A stretch of 45,066 nucleotides of DNA from Spirochaetaceae bacterium (GTDB lineage Bacteria; Spirochaetota; Spirochaetia; SZUA-6; Bin103). The notes below the pieces were generated by a model. That model was not told the DNA's origin. It saw only the letters and a program-made list of their open reading frames with translations, and made no database searches. A program made the translations under genes and the position numbers. Where the stretch lies: positions 1 to 45,066 of the forward strand of contig JAPPNY010000215.1 of NCBI GenBank assembly GCA_028818385.1, in the 5' to 3' direction. Shown one piece after another: positions 8,303 to 16,585 of the stretch; position 1 is the first letter of the stretch, and every line of letters begins with the position of its first letter.

Positions 8303-9148
8303 ATGACGTACGGGACGCCGATGACGGACGAGCAGCGGTTCTTCTACGACCTGCGCGGCTGGATCCTCTTGCCCGCGGTCCTTTCCGAGGAGGAGATCGC
8401 GCCGCTGAAGGAGCAGTGCTACTCGGGCATCGCGCACGGCTACCTGGGCGCCGTGCAGGAGCTGCTCGACCACCCGGCCATCACCGGCATCCTGGCCGAG
8501 TTGCTGTCCGAGCCGCACTACGACCGCGAGGACTCCTACCCCTTCCGCTGCGAAGGCTCGTTCGTGACGGTCCGGCACGCCGGCTGGAAGAAGGAGGACC
8601 TCGGCGGCACGGAGATGCCACACGTGGTGCGCCCGCCGCAGCACGCCAACCCGATGCGCTACCAGGTCGCCGGCAACCGCATCTTCTCCGGCCTTACCAG
8701 GGTCGTCTGGGAGTTGGAGGAAGTGAAGGCCGGAACCGGAGGCACCTCGTTTCTGTCCGGCTCCCACAAGGCCAACTTCCCCTACGGCGGACCCGATCCG
8801 TACCAGCCGGACACCGCAGGCTCACCCTGGGAACCGAGGCTGCGCGCGATGATGGACACCTATGGCTGCCCGCCCGGCTCCGCGCTGATCTTCACCGAGA
8901 GCCTGCTGCACGCCTCCGAGGACTGGACCAACCCGGACAACCCCCGCTGCGCGATCTTCAACTGCTACAACTCGGTGTGGGCGCAGTGGCACCTGATGGC
9001 CACCGGCGACGAGCTGGCCTGGTCACCGGAGTTCGCGGAGACCATGCCGCCTGAGCGCCGCAGCCTGTTCCGGGGCGTCTGGCAGCTCGGCACCCTGCAC
9101 GGCGTCGACGGCAACGTCGCCTACGCCGACGACAACCGAGCCGTGTGA
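8303..9148 (+). CDS. PhyH-like (phytanoyl-CoA dioxygenase family) protein, atypical iron triad
   Basis: A 281-residue cytoplasmic protein of the Fe(II)/2-oxoglutarate dioxygenase superfamily, recognised by 'GTSFLSGSHKANF' (residues 147-159) and the distal His/Arg region (H203, R215). The proximal motif, normally H-x-D, appears as H107-V-V, so the carboxylate iron ligand is not evident. The same lack is seen in the relative at 43878. Either another residue serves as ligand or the iron site is open as in Fe/2OG halogenases; both ideas are inference. I start it at ATG 8303, supported by the promoter spacing. An in-frame GTG/ATG extension upstream would overlap the terminator tail. It is a single-gene unit between operons. 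Confidence 0.87.
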   Translation: MTYGTPMTDEQRFFYDLRGWILLPAVLSEEEIAPLKEQCYSGIAHGYLGAVQELLDHPAITGILAELLSEPHYDREDSYPFRCEGSFVTVRHAGWKKEDLGGTEMPHVVRPPQHANPMRYQVAGNRIFSGLTRVVWELEEVKAGTGGTSFLSGSHKANFPYGGPDPYQPDTAGSPWEPRLRAMMDTYGCPPGSALIFTESLLHASEDWTNPDNPRCAIFNCYNSVWAQWHLMATGDELAWSPEFAETMPPERRSLFRGVWQLGTLHGVDGNVAYADDNRAV

Positions 9149-9170
9149 TCCGGCGGGCCGCTCGACGTGG

Positions 9171-10271
9171 CTACTCGACAGTGGCGATGTGGTCCCGTTT
9201 CACCAGGTCCCAGTCGATCGGATAACCGAGTCCGGGCTCGTCGGGCGCGTGCACGATGCCGGAGGAGTCCACCTCAATGTCCCTGACGAGGCCATACCTG
9301 TTCGCGCCGGTACAGGGGAAGAACTCGTAGAACTCGCAGTTGGGAACGGCCATGGTCACGTGCAGGTTGGCGACGTTGTTGAGGCTGTTGCCGCCGTGGT
9401 GGATCTCGCAGCGCATGGCGAAGCCCTCCGCCAGGTGGCACTGGCGAACGAGCGGCGTGATGCCGCCGGTCACGGCGACGTCGCCGCGGAGGATGTCGGT
9501 GGCCCGCTGCGTGATCCAGGCGTTCATGGCGGGAAACCGGCCGGGAGCGTACTCCGTGCACATGATCGGGATGTCGAGCTTCTGCCCCAGGTCCACGTAG
9601 TTGTAGACGTCCTCCTCGGCGAGCGGGTCCTCGTACCAGTAGTAGCCGAGCTCCTCGATGGCGCGCCCGATGCGCAGCGCGTCGGCATACTGAAAAGCCC
9701 ACATCGCGTCGAGCATCAGGATGAAGTCGTCTCCGAGCGCCTCGCGCACGGCGCGGCAGATCTCGACGTCGGCGGCCGGCTCCCCGTGCGGATGGATCTT
9801 GTGCGCCGTCCAGCCCATCTCCTTGAAGCGCAGCGCCTCCTCGACGTAGTCGTCCACGGTCTCGTGGAAGGCGGTGCTGGAATACGCCGGGACCGCGTCC
9901 TTGCACGTGCCGAGCAGGCGGTGAATGGGCAGGCCTGCGGCCTTGCCGTTGATGTCCCACAGGCAGACGTCGATCGCGCCGATCGACTGGATCGACACCT
10001 GGCGGTTCTTCTTCCAGAGTTGCTGCCACAGCCGGCCGATGTCCTGCGGGTCCTGGCCCATGACGGCCGGCTTGAGGTAATCGACGAGCGGCCCTGCCAG
10101 GTGATGGCCGCTCAGGTGGGAGCTGCCCAGAAACGCGTTACCGGTGATGCCGGCGTCGGTCTCCACGCTTACCACGCCGAGCTGCGTGGCGCCGCCGAAC
10201 GTGGCGCCGCCGGTCGTCCACACCTCGCTGTTCCACGCGAACAGATCGACCTTGACGTTGGTGATTCGCAT
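9171..10271 (-). CDS. Mandelate racemase-type enolase superfamily enzyme (sugar acid dehydratase or racemase)
   Basis: A 366-residue TIM-barrel enzyme that abstracts a proton alpha to a carboxylate using Mg2+. Metal ligands are visible as D188 (MLDAM), E214 (WYEDP) and E240 (CTEYA). The catalytic base pair is K158-x-H160 on one face and the D264/H291 dyad on the other, which places it in the mandelate racemase subgroup, where most members are acid-sugar dehydratases. The substrate cannot be assigned. ATG 10271 is preferred because it starts the conserved N-terminus and lies 8 nt after a TACGCT box. A GTG six codons upstream is also possible. It is divergent from the Gfo/Idh gene. Confidence 0.9.
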   Translation of the reverse strand: MRITNVKVDLFAWNSEVWTTGGATFGGATQLGVVSVETDAGITGNAFLGSSHLSGHHLAGPLVDYLKPAVMGQDPQDIGRLWQQLWKKNRQVSIQSIGAIDVCLWDINGKAAGLPIHRLLGTCKDAVPAYSSTAFHETVDDYVEEALRFKEMGWTAHKIHPHGEPAADVEICRAVREALGDDFILMLDAMWAFQYADALRIGRAIEELGYYWYEDPLAEEDVYNYVDLGQKLDIPIMCTEYAPGRFPAMNAWITQRATDILRGDVAVTGGITPLVRQCHLAEGFAMRCEIHHGGNSLNNVANLHVTMAVPNCEFYEFFPCTGANRYGLVRDIEVDSSGIVHAPDEPGLGYPIDWDLVKRDHIATVE

Positions 10272-10279
10272 GGGCGCGC

Positions 10280-10285
10280 AGCGTA
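10280..10285 (-). promoter_or_regulatory. -10-like TACGCT, 8 nt before the enolase-family start
   Basis: On the minus strand TACGCT lies 8 nt upstream of the ATG at 10271. No clear -35 is found at 17 bases. The position suggests a nearly leaderless transcript. The same hexamer occurs at 10361-10366 before the divergent gene. Confidence 0.4.
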
Positions 10286-10360
10286 TCACGGAGCTCGTCG
10301 CCGGCCACGGCGGCGCAGCGATGTCGCGCCGGCCGGCAGCGGGCCGGCATCCCGGCGCGG

Positions 10361-10366
10361 TACGCT
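10361..10366 (+). promoter_or_regulatory. -10-like TACGCT, 9 nt before the Gfo/Idh start
   Basis: TACGCT lies 9 nt upstream of the ATG at 10376, with no Shine-Dalgarno between them. It mirrors the box at 10280-10285 serving the divergent gene. The -35 region is not recognisable. Confidence 0.4.
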
Positions 10367-10375
10367 GGGGCGCGC

Positions 10376-11386
10376 ATGAGCTACACGGTCGCGTTCATCG
10401 GCCTGGGCGCCATTGCGCGGGCCCACCTGCCGGCCATCGCCGCGCAGGACGGGCTGCGGCTGGCGGCGGTGTGCGACCGGGACGAGCGCGCCCGGGGGAG
10501 CCGCGCCGCGGAGTACGGGGTTGCCGGTTACCGGGACTACCGCGACCTGCTGGCAGCCGGGGCGGACGTGGCGGTGGTGGCCCTGCCCCACCACCTGCAT
10601 TGCGAGGTGGCGGTGGCTGCCCTTCAGGCCGGCTGCCACGTGCTGGTGGAGAAGCCGCTGGCAGTGTCGGTGGAGCAGTGCCGGGCCATGCTGCAAGCGG
10701 TGCGCCGCAACGCGCGCATCCTTGCGGTGACCGATACCGCCGCCTACCACCCGGGAGCGCTGGTCACCGGGGAGAGGTTCCGGAACGGGAAGCTCGGCCG
10801 CTTTCTCAGCGGGGTCCATCACAACGCGCGCTTCTATTTCCACGAGGGACGCCCGGCCTGGTTCCTCGATCCGGCCACCAGCGGCGGAGGCATGTTCGCG
10901 AACGTCGGTCTGCACCGGCTGGCGCAGACGCGCGCCTGCCTTCCGGGGCTCGAGCCCGTCACGGTGAGCGCGTCGGTCTCCGACGTGGCCGAGCACCCGG
11001 TGGAGGCCTGCACCTCGGCGCTGGTCCGCTACCGGGCGGGCGGCGCCATGCACTACGAGGAGCTCGGCTACGTGCCGCGCCCGGCGTGGTGGCACCTGGA
11101 TGCCCACTACGCCTTCGAGGAAGGGATGGTGACCTTCGACGACGAGCGCTGGCGGCTGGTGACGTGCGACGGCGCCGAGCACGAGGAGGCGCTGGCCGGC
11201 GGCGGGAACCCCTACGAGCCGGTCTACCGCGACCTGCTGCGCCGCCTGGAGGGCGGGACGCCGCTGGGCCCGGCCGGCTGGGAGTCGGCCGTTGACGTGG
11301 CGGTCGTGCAGGGGGCCTATGCCAGTGCCCGCTCGGAGCGCGAGGTGGACCTGAACGCCCCGGAGTGGCAGATCTTCCCCGAGTGA
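10376..11386 (+). CDS. Gfo/Idh/MocA family NAD(P)-dependent oxidoreductase
   Basis: A 336-residue cytoplasmic oxidoreductase of sugars or inositols. The N-terminal Rossmann fold shows G-x-G-x-x-A at residues 9-14 (GLGAIARAH), 'CDRDERARG' after beta-2, and the family's E93-K-P motif (LVEKPLAVS). The C-terminal half is the usual alpha/beta substrate domain. The gene is divergent from the enolase-superfamily gene with a 104-nt spacer that carries -10-like boxes for both. The two may form a small sugar-acid pathway unit, which is inference from position. Substrate unknown. Confidence 0.92.
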   Translation: MSYTVAFIGLGAIARAHLPAIAAQDGLRLAAVCDRDERARGSRAAEYGVAGYRDYRDLLAAGADVAVVALPHHLHCEVAVAALQAGCHVLVEKPLAVSVEQCRAMLQAVRRNARILAVTDTAAYHPGALVTGERFRNGKLGRFLSGVHHNARFYFHEGRPAWFLDPATSGGGMFANVGLHRLAQTRACLPGLEPVTVSASVSDVAEHPVEACTSALVRYRAGGAMHYEELGYVPRPAWWHLDAHYAFEEGMVTFDDERWRLVTCDGAEHEEALAGGGNPYEPVYRDLLRRLEGGTPLGPAGWESAVDVAVVQGAYASARSEREVDLNAPEWQIFPE

Positions 11387-11538
11387 GAACGCGCATCCGA
11401 ACCGATTCCTTGAAGCGGCAGCGACACTCGCTCCGTTGTCATGGACAAGATGGCGTCCGTCACCCCGACCTCGCGGGACACCCAGCCGGTCGACCGGTAG
11501 GATACTCGCGGAAAACGAGGGCGTCCGAAGAGGTGTAC

Positions 11539-12063
11539 GTGAGCACGGAACTGATCGGGATCATCGCAGCGTCGATCGCCCTCGGCACCGCCCTGCTCGC
11601 TTCGATGCGCGGGCTCCGCCAGGAGATGCGCGACATGCGCACCGAGCTCCGGGCGGAGATCAGGGCAACTGACCGTTCCCTCCGGGACGAGATCAAGGCA
11701 AGCAATCATGCTCTCCGAGAGGAGATGAAAACAGGCGACCATGCCCTACGAGAGGAAATAAAGGCAGGCAACCGCTCCCTCCGAGAGGAGATGCAGGCAG
11801 GCAACCATGCCCTTCGAGAGGAGATGAAAGCAGGCAACCACTCCCTCCGAGAGGAGATAAAGGCAGGCAACCATGCCCTTCGAGAGGAAATGAACGCCAC
11901 CGATGCCACCATCAGGGCAGAGATGAGGGCCGGATTCAAGGAACTGTCCGCGCGCATGGTCGACATCGGGGACCGGCTGTCGAAGATAGAGGGGATCATC
12001 GAAGGCATGTTCTGGAGCAGCCGCAACCAGCCTCCGGACAAGCCGCGGGAGGGCGTCGCTTAG
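11539..12063 (+). CDS. Membrane-anchored coiled-coil protein with ten 11-residue repeats
   Basis: A 174-residue protein of unknown function. An N-terminal hydrophobic helix (about residues 3-22, IGIIAASIALGTALLAS) is followed by ten contiguous 11-residue units of the form E-[IM]-[KR]-A-G-[ND]-H-[AS]-L-R-E, then a short 'DIGDRLSKIEGIIEG' coil and a proline-rich end. An 11-residue periodicity (hendecad) predicts a nearly straight or right-handed coiled coil. AAGAGG at 11528-11533 and GTG 11539 give a good start. An in-frame ATG at 11365 lies inside the previous gene and is rejected. It is convergent with the Sel1-repeat gene (2-nt gap). Confidence 0.75.
   Translation: MSTELIGIIAASIALGTALLASMRGLRQEMRDMRTELRAEIRATDRSLRDEIKASNHALREEMKTGDHALREEIKAGNRSLREEMQAGNHALREEMKAGNHSLREEIKAGNHALREEMNATDATIRAEMRAGFKELSARMVDIGDRLSKIEGIIEGMFWSSRNQPPDKPREGVA
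11623..11952 (+). repeat. Ten tandem 33-bp repeats inside the coiled-coil gene
   Basis: Ten in-frame 33-bp units begin at 11623, 11656, 11689, 11722, 11755, 11788, 11821, 11854, 11887 and 11920. The middle units (11722-11886) are nearly identical at nucleotide level, while the outer units have diverged. That pattern suggests recent internal expansion by slippage or unequal recombination. Confidence 0.9.
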
Positions 12064-12065
12064 AC

Positions 12066-12905
12066 TCAGGAGTCCGCGCTTGCCACCTCGGTAGTCCGCT
12101 GGCAGGCGACCTCGGACCGCCAGACGGGCGCATCCCGGTTCGCCCTGTACCACTCACCGGGAGATCGCTGGTTCGTCGCGTGCCAATCGCGGGCGGCGCG
12201 GCGAGCTGCTGCGATCTGCTCCTTGGGCATCAGTTGGGCGAGTCGGTCGCGCTCGGCGTGCGCCGTGCAGAGACGGTGTACCGTGACACCCGACGGCAGA
12301 TCGATGTCCGACGGCTCGCAGCTATCGAGGGCCGCAAGATGGATCCATCGGTACGCGGCAACGTAGTCCTGCGGCACGCCCTTGCCGTCCCGGTACAACT
12401 GACCGAGCCGCAACTGCGCCCCCGTGTGCCCTTGTTCGGCTGCCCGCCGATACCACCACGCCGCCGCGGTGTAGTCCTGCAGAGCACCGCCCGTCGCGTA
12501 CAGCTCGCCAAGCCGGTGCTGGGCATGACTGTCCCCTTGCACCGCAGCCCGGTGGTACCATCTGGCGGACTCGCAGACGTTCTGCTCAACGCCGTTGCCG
12601 CGGAGATACAGCCTGCCGAGAGCGCGCTGGGCGCCCGGCTCGCCCTGCTCGGCCGCGAGGCGATACCACTTCGCGGCTTCGGCGTAGGCCTCGGGGTCGG
12701 CATCCTCAGGCGCGGGCAGACCGGAGAGGAGCGTCGTCAGACCGGGATCGATGAGCCAGGCGAGCCTGAGTTGAGCTACGGGATTCCCCCGCTCGGCTGC
12801 CTCGCGAAGCGCGGCAAAGTCGGCGTCGTCCGCCAGTCCCGTAACGGCTACCACGACCAGAAGTGCGGATACACCACAGCACAACGTTCTCGCGTTCCGT
12901 CTCAT
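12066..12905 (-). CDS. Exported Sel1-like repeat (SLR) protein
   Basis: A 279-residue protein with an N-terminal signal peptide (MRRNAR, a hydrophobic core around residues 10-24, cut near GLA-DD) followed by Sel1-like repeats, a TPR-like helical repeat of about 36 residues used in protein binding. Units are visible at about residues 36-50 (partial), 74-109, 110-145 and 146-181, each with A-x-x-WYRxAAEQG and A-x-x-xLGxLYxxGxG motifs. GGGAGG upstream of ATG 12905 supports this start over one 15 codons earlier. It is probably periplasmic and may act as a scaffold; the partner is unknown. Confidence 0.85.
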   Translation of the reverse strand: MRRNARTLCCGVSALLVVVAVTGLADDADFAALREAAERGNPVAQLRLAWLIDPGLTTLLSGLPAPEDADPEAYAEAAKWYRLAAEQGEPGAQRALGRLYLRGNGVEQNVCESARWYHRAAVQGDSHAQHRLGELYATGGALQDYTAAAWWYRRAAEQGHTGAQLRLGQLYRDGKGVPQDYVAAYRWIHLAALDSCEPSDIDLPSGVTVHRLCTAHAERDRLAQLMPKEQIAAARRAARDWHATNQRSPGEWYRANRDAPVWRSEVACQRTTEVASADS

Positions 12906-13010
12906 CGCTCCAACCTCCCGCGAAGAATGCCTCAGGATACCTCCCCTCAAGCCCGCGAGCGAAGCCCGTGGGAGACCAGAGCGTCGGTGTCGAGCTTGCC
13001 GGGCGCCGGC

Positions 13011-13928
13011 TCAGCCCTTGAGGGAGCCGATCATCAGGCCGCGCACGAAGTAGCGCTGGATGAACGGGTAGATGATCAGCATCGGCACGATGGACGCGAA
13101 CAGGGTGGCGAACTTGATGCGGTCCACCGACGCGATGAGCTGGTCGCTCAGCTCCTGCTCGTCCATGGCCCGCGCCGCCGCCATCTCGCCGCGCTCCAGC
13201 AGCGCCTCGGTCATCTGGTTCTGGATCACGATCTGGCGCAGGATCACCTGCAGCGGATAGCGCTCCGCATCGCTGAGATAGACCACCGCCGGAAACCACG
13301 AGTTCCAGTGGCTCACCAGGTAGAACAGGGTGATGGTAGCCACCGCGGCCTTGGAGATCGGCAGCATGATCCTGACGAACACCGTGATGTCGTTGGCGCC
13401 GTCCACGACCGCCGAATCCTCCAGCTCCTGCGGCAGGGTCTGGAAGAAGGTGCGCATGATGATCAGGTTCCAGGTGGCGATGGCAGTGGGCACGGCCAGC
13501 GCCCAGATGGTGTTGTACATGCCCAGGCCGCGCACCAGCAGGAAGGTAGGAATCAGCCCTCCGCTGAAGAAGTAGGTGACGATCACCATGGCGGTGATCG
13601 GGCCCCGGAACGCCAGCCGACGGTTCGAGAGGGCGTAGGCCATGGTGGTGGTCAGCAGCATGTTCACGACCGTGCCGACCACGGTGTAGAGCACGGCGTT
13701 CTTGAATGAGTTGGGAATCAGCGGCGAGGAGAAGATGAGCTGGTAGGCGCGCAGGTTGAAGTTTATGGGGAAAAAGGTCACCCGGTTGCCCATCACCGAC
13801 ACGTCGTCGCTGAACGAGACGCTGGCTATGTGCAGCACCGGATAGAGCGTGGTCAGGAGCACCAGCAGCACCAGAAGGTGCACCGCCACTCCGCTCAGCC
13901 GGCCGGAGACCGAAACGTCGCGAGTCAT
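13011..13928 (-). CDS. ABC sugar importer permease, YtcP/MalG-like (second importer)
   Basis: A 305-residue inner-membrane permease, third gene of the minus-strand importer operon. It has about six transmembrane helices, the 'TTLYPVLHIASVSFS' N-terminal pattern, and an EAA loop (LEDSAVVDGA...MLPISKA). ATG 13928 begins 1 nt after the upstream permease stop (13930). A longer in-frame start lies inside that gene and is rejected. No clear terminator was found downstream. Confidence 0.93.
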   Translation of the reverse strand: MTRDVSVSGRLSGVAVHLLVLLVLLTTLYPVLHIASVSFSDDVSVMGNRVTFFPINFNLRAYQLIFSSPLIPNSFKNAVLYTVVGTVVNMLLTTTMAYALSNRRLAFRGPITAMVIVTYFFSGGLIPTFLLVRGLGMYNTIWALAVPTAIATWNLIIMRTFFQTLPQELEDSAVVDGANDITVFVRIMLPISKAAVATITLFYLVSHWNSWFPAVVYLSDAERYPLQVILRQIVIQNQMTEALLERGEMAAARAMDEQELSDQLIASVDRIKFATLFASIVPMLIIYPFIQRYFVRGLMIGSLKG

Positions 13929-13929
13929 G

Positions 13930-14895
13930 CTACCAGAGCCGATAACCGGTGAACCGCTTGGCCGCCGTGTTGGCCAACACCACCAGTACCAGGCTGACCA
14001 CGGAGTTGAACAGCCCCACGGCCGCGCCATAGCTGAACTCCTGGCGCAGCAGACCGCGCCGGTAGACGTACGTCCAAATCACGTCGGCGGTCTCGAGCGT
14101 GAGGTCATTGTACATCAGCAGCACCTTCTCGCCGCCGACCGAGAGCAGTGCGCCGATGCGCAGGATGAGCAGGATCGAGATCACCGGCGTCAGCGCCGGC
14201 AGGCTGATGTGCCACATCTTGCGCAGGCGCGAAGCGCCGTCCACGGTCGCCGACTCGTACAACTCCGGATCGACCCGCGAGAGCTGTGCCAGGTAGATGA
14301 TCGCCCCCCAGCCCACGTTCTGCCAGATGTCGGAGATCACGTAGATCGGCCGGAACCAGCGCGGCTTGATCATGAAGTAGATTGGCTCGATCCCGAACGC
14401 CACCAGGATCGCGTTCACGAACCCGGTCGATGGGGATAGCGCCAGGACCAGCATGCCCACCACCGCCGGCATGGCGATGAAGTGGGGCAGGAAGCTGACC
14501 GTTTGCACCGTGCGCTGGTAGGTGCGGTTGACCACCTCGTTCAGCGCCAGCGCGAAGATGATCGGCGCCGGGAAGCCGAACAGCATGGTGTAGAAGCTGA
14601 GCAGGAACGTGTTGCGGATCAGCCCCCAGAAATGGGGGTAGTTGAAGAACCGTATGAAGCTGTCGAACCCGACCCACGGGCTGCCCAGGACGCCCTGGCG
14701 GAGGCTGAAGTCCTTGAAGGCGATGGTGACCCCGTACATGGGGATGTACTGGAAGATCACGTACCAGACGAACCCCGGCAGCACCAGCAGCAGCAGGTAC
14801 TTGGAGGCGCGGATCTTGCGCGCCTGACGCTGCCAGACGCTCTGCGAGCCCGCGCCCTGCACGGCGACTTCGGTGGGCGCTACGGCGCTGCGCAT
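13930..14895 (-). CDS. ABC sugar importer permease, LplB/MalF-like (second importer)
   Basis: A 321-residue inner-membrane permease of the LplB type. A basic N-terminus (residues 20-32) precedes the first transmembrane helix, and the EAA loop is YESATVDGA...SLPALTP. GAGGTGGTG just upstream of ATG 14895 can serve as a ribosome-binding site. It is separated from the binding-protein gene by 79 nt that contain a long perfect inverted repeat. No ATPase gene is nearby. Confidence 0.93.
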   Translation of the reverse strand: MRSAVAPTEVAVQGAGSQSVWQRQARKIRASKYLLLLVLPGFVWYVIFQYIPMYGVTIAFKDFSLRQGVLGSPWVGFDSFIRFFNYPHFWGLIRNTFLLSFYTMLFGFPAPIIFALALNEVVNRTYQRTVQTVSFLPHFIAMPAVVGMLVLALSPSTGFVNAILVAFGIEPIYFMIKPRWFRPIYVISDIWQNVGWGAIIYLAQLSRVDPELYESATVDGASRLRKMWHISLPALTPVISILLILRIGALLSVGGEKVLLMYNDLTLETADVIWTYVYRRGLLRQEFSYGAAVGLFNSVVSLVLVVLANTAAKRFTGYRLW

Positions 14896-14917
14896 CTCAC
14901 CACCACCTCATGACCAG

Positions 14918-14949
14918 GACGGGCATCTCCAAACTTGGAGATGCCCGTC
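14918..14949 (-). promoter_or_regulatory. Perfect 15-bp inverted repeat between binding-protein and permease genes
   Basis: Arms 14918-14932 and 14935-14949 are exact reverse complements; in RNA they give a 13-15 bp stem with a 2-6 nt loop. It lies in the 79-nt gap after the binding-protein stop and before the permease. No T-run follows on the minus strand, so it is unlikely to be a full terminator. By analogy with the malE-malF intercistronic hairpin, it probably protects the binding-protein message from 3' decay and raises its level over the permeases. That role is inference. Confidence 0.75.
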
Positions 14950-14974
14950 GCGAAACGTTCAAGCCGAATGCGGC

Positions 14975-16495
14975 TCAATAGTTGCGGTCATAGGCTCCCT
15001 GGTAGAGCTGCAGCAGGCGTTCGACGCCGGCGTTGTCCAGCGCGTCCAGGTACCCCTGCCAGTGGGCGTCGTCGGACGCGTCCAGCTCGCCAAGGACGAA
15101 CTTGGCGCGGTACTGCTTCCAGGTGTCATCCACCACCGTCTGCACGTCGGCGCGATCCTTCTCCTCGGTCTCGTTGAATCCCCAGGCGATCTTCCTGATG
15201 AACGGCTTGCCCTCCGCCCACGCGGTCATCTCACCATAGATCCGGTCGCCTTCGCTCTTGGGGCGGTCGGGGTGGAAGATCGGATAGTTCTCCAGGCCCA
15301 ACATCCAGGTGTGAGTTTCAGCGTTGGGGTTGGCGGATGAGCGAATGTGTGGCAGGTAGACCGGCTTTCCGTCCTGGTACTCGAAGTCGACGCCCTCTTC
15401 ACCGAAGTAGCGCGCCACCATGCCCTCGCCGTCCATGATCCAGTTCAGGTAGGCGATCAGCCGGTCAAGCTTCTCGCCTTCCGAATTGGTGGTCAGGAAC
15501 GGACCCCATGGGTAGAACGGGGTCTCCGGGTTGACGATCGCCTCGGCGCCCGGCGCCACCAGCAACGGCTCGAACGAGTAGGTCCAGGTGACGTCCGGGT
15601 TGGCCCTGCGCGAGTTGTTGGTCATCCCCGGGGCGTTGCCGGCCCAGTTCGGGGTGGTGATGGCGGTGTTGGCCACGTACAGGATCTCGTTCTCCCGCTC
15701 GCGAGTGTTGGTCAGGAACTCCGCATCCATCAGCCCCTCGGCGTAGATCCCGGTGAAGTACTTGATCAGCTCCCGCATCTTGTCCGTCGCCGCGCCGTAC
15801 ACCAGCTCATCGGTATCGACGTCGAAGTGCACGCCCGCCGTGGTGCGCCACGTGTTGTAGAAGACGTCGGTGAAGATGCCGCCCTGGCCGCGCGTGAACA
15901 GCGGATAGTGGTCCGGATACTTGGCCTTCAGCACCCGAAGCAGCTCGGTGTACTCGTCGATGGTCGTCGGCCACTCCAGGCCGGCGTCCTCGACCAGATC
16001 CTGGCGGTAGACGAAGCCGCGGCTGATGGTGCGCGGGTTCTTGGACAGCAGCATGTAGATCTTGCCGTCGGGGGCCGCATTGAACGCCTCGACCGTCGCC
16101 CACACGTCGTCCGACCACCACTTCCGGTAGTTGGGCAGGTCCTCCCAGTGGTCGGAGAGCGGCACGATGTGGCCGTCCATGGCCCAGCGGTTGACCTCCC
16201 AGACGCGCAGTCCATACGGATGCATGTCGTAGTAGTCGCCGGCCGCGAACAGCAGGTCCGTCTTCTCGACGGTGGAACCGCCGGCCACGAAGTCGTACTC
16301 GAAGCGCAGCCCGAACTTGTCCAGCGCGACCTCGGCGTGGTACGGGTACTCCTGCGGCAGGCGGTCCTTGGAGAATTCGTAGAACACCTTCGCGTCGTAG
16401 ATCGTTTCCGACGCCGCTCCCTCCGCTTCGGCGGCGGCGAAGGCGCCTGTCGCGGCCAGAGCCAGCGCTCCGGCCACCAGAATCAATCGTTTCAT
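14975..16495 (-). CDS. Extracellular solute-binding protein of second ABC sugar importer
   Basis: A 506-residue periplasmic binding protein. The signal peptide (MKRLILVAGALALAATGAFA) is followed by an Ala/Glu-rich linker and no lipobox Cys. AGGAGG lies 6 nt before ATG 16495, which fixes the start; an in-frame upstream ATG gives an implausible N-terminal extension. The protein is rich in Trp and Tyr (for example WEDLPNYRKWW), as expected for sugar binding by aromatic stacking. It is the first gene of the operon binding protein - LplB-like - YtcP-like. It is only distantly similar to the binding protein at 6585, so ligands probably differ. Confidence 0.92.
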   Translation of the reverse strand: MKRLILVAGALALAATGAFAAAEAEGAASETIYDAKVFYEFSKDRLPQEYPYHAEVALDKFGLRFEYDFVAGGSTVEKTDLLFAAGDYYDMHPYGLRVWEVNRWAMDGHIVPLSDHWEDLPNYRKWWSDDVWATVEAFNAAPDGKIYMLLSKNPRTISRGFVYRQDLVEDAGLEWPTTIDEYTELLRVLKAKYPDHYPLFTRGQGGIFTDVFYNTWRTTAGVHFDVDTDELVYGAATDKMRELIKYFTGIYAEGLMDAEFLTNTRERENEILYVANTAITTPNWAGNAPGMTNNSRRANPDVTWTYSFEPLLVAPGAEAIVNPETPFYPWGPFLTTNSEGEKLDRLIAYLNWIMDGEGMVARYFGEEGVDFEYQDGKPVYLPHIRSSANPNAETHTWMLGLENYPIFHPDRPKSEGDRIYGEMTAWAEGKPFIRKIAWGFNETEEKDRADVQTVVDDTWKQYRAKFVLGELDASDDAHWQGYLDALDNAGVERLLQLYQGAYDRNY

Positions 16496-16585
16496 CGTAG
16501 CCTCCTCAACTCGGCACGGTCGTTGATTGGTGCCGCAAATCATCGCACGGCCCCCCGAAACCGGTAAAGAGGGAGGGCACACGGC

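Noticed and set aside
11623..11952. 33-bp periodic repeats considered as a CRISPR array
   Set aside because: Units are contiguous without spacers, in frame, and encode a coiled coil.
12990..13012. GC-rich palindrome after the permease as a terminator
   Set aside because: A 5-bp stem overlapping the stop codon region, with no T-run following on the minus strand.
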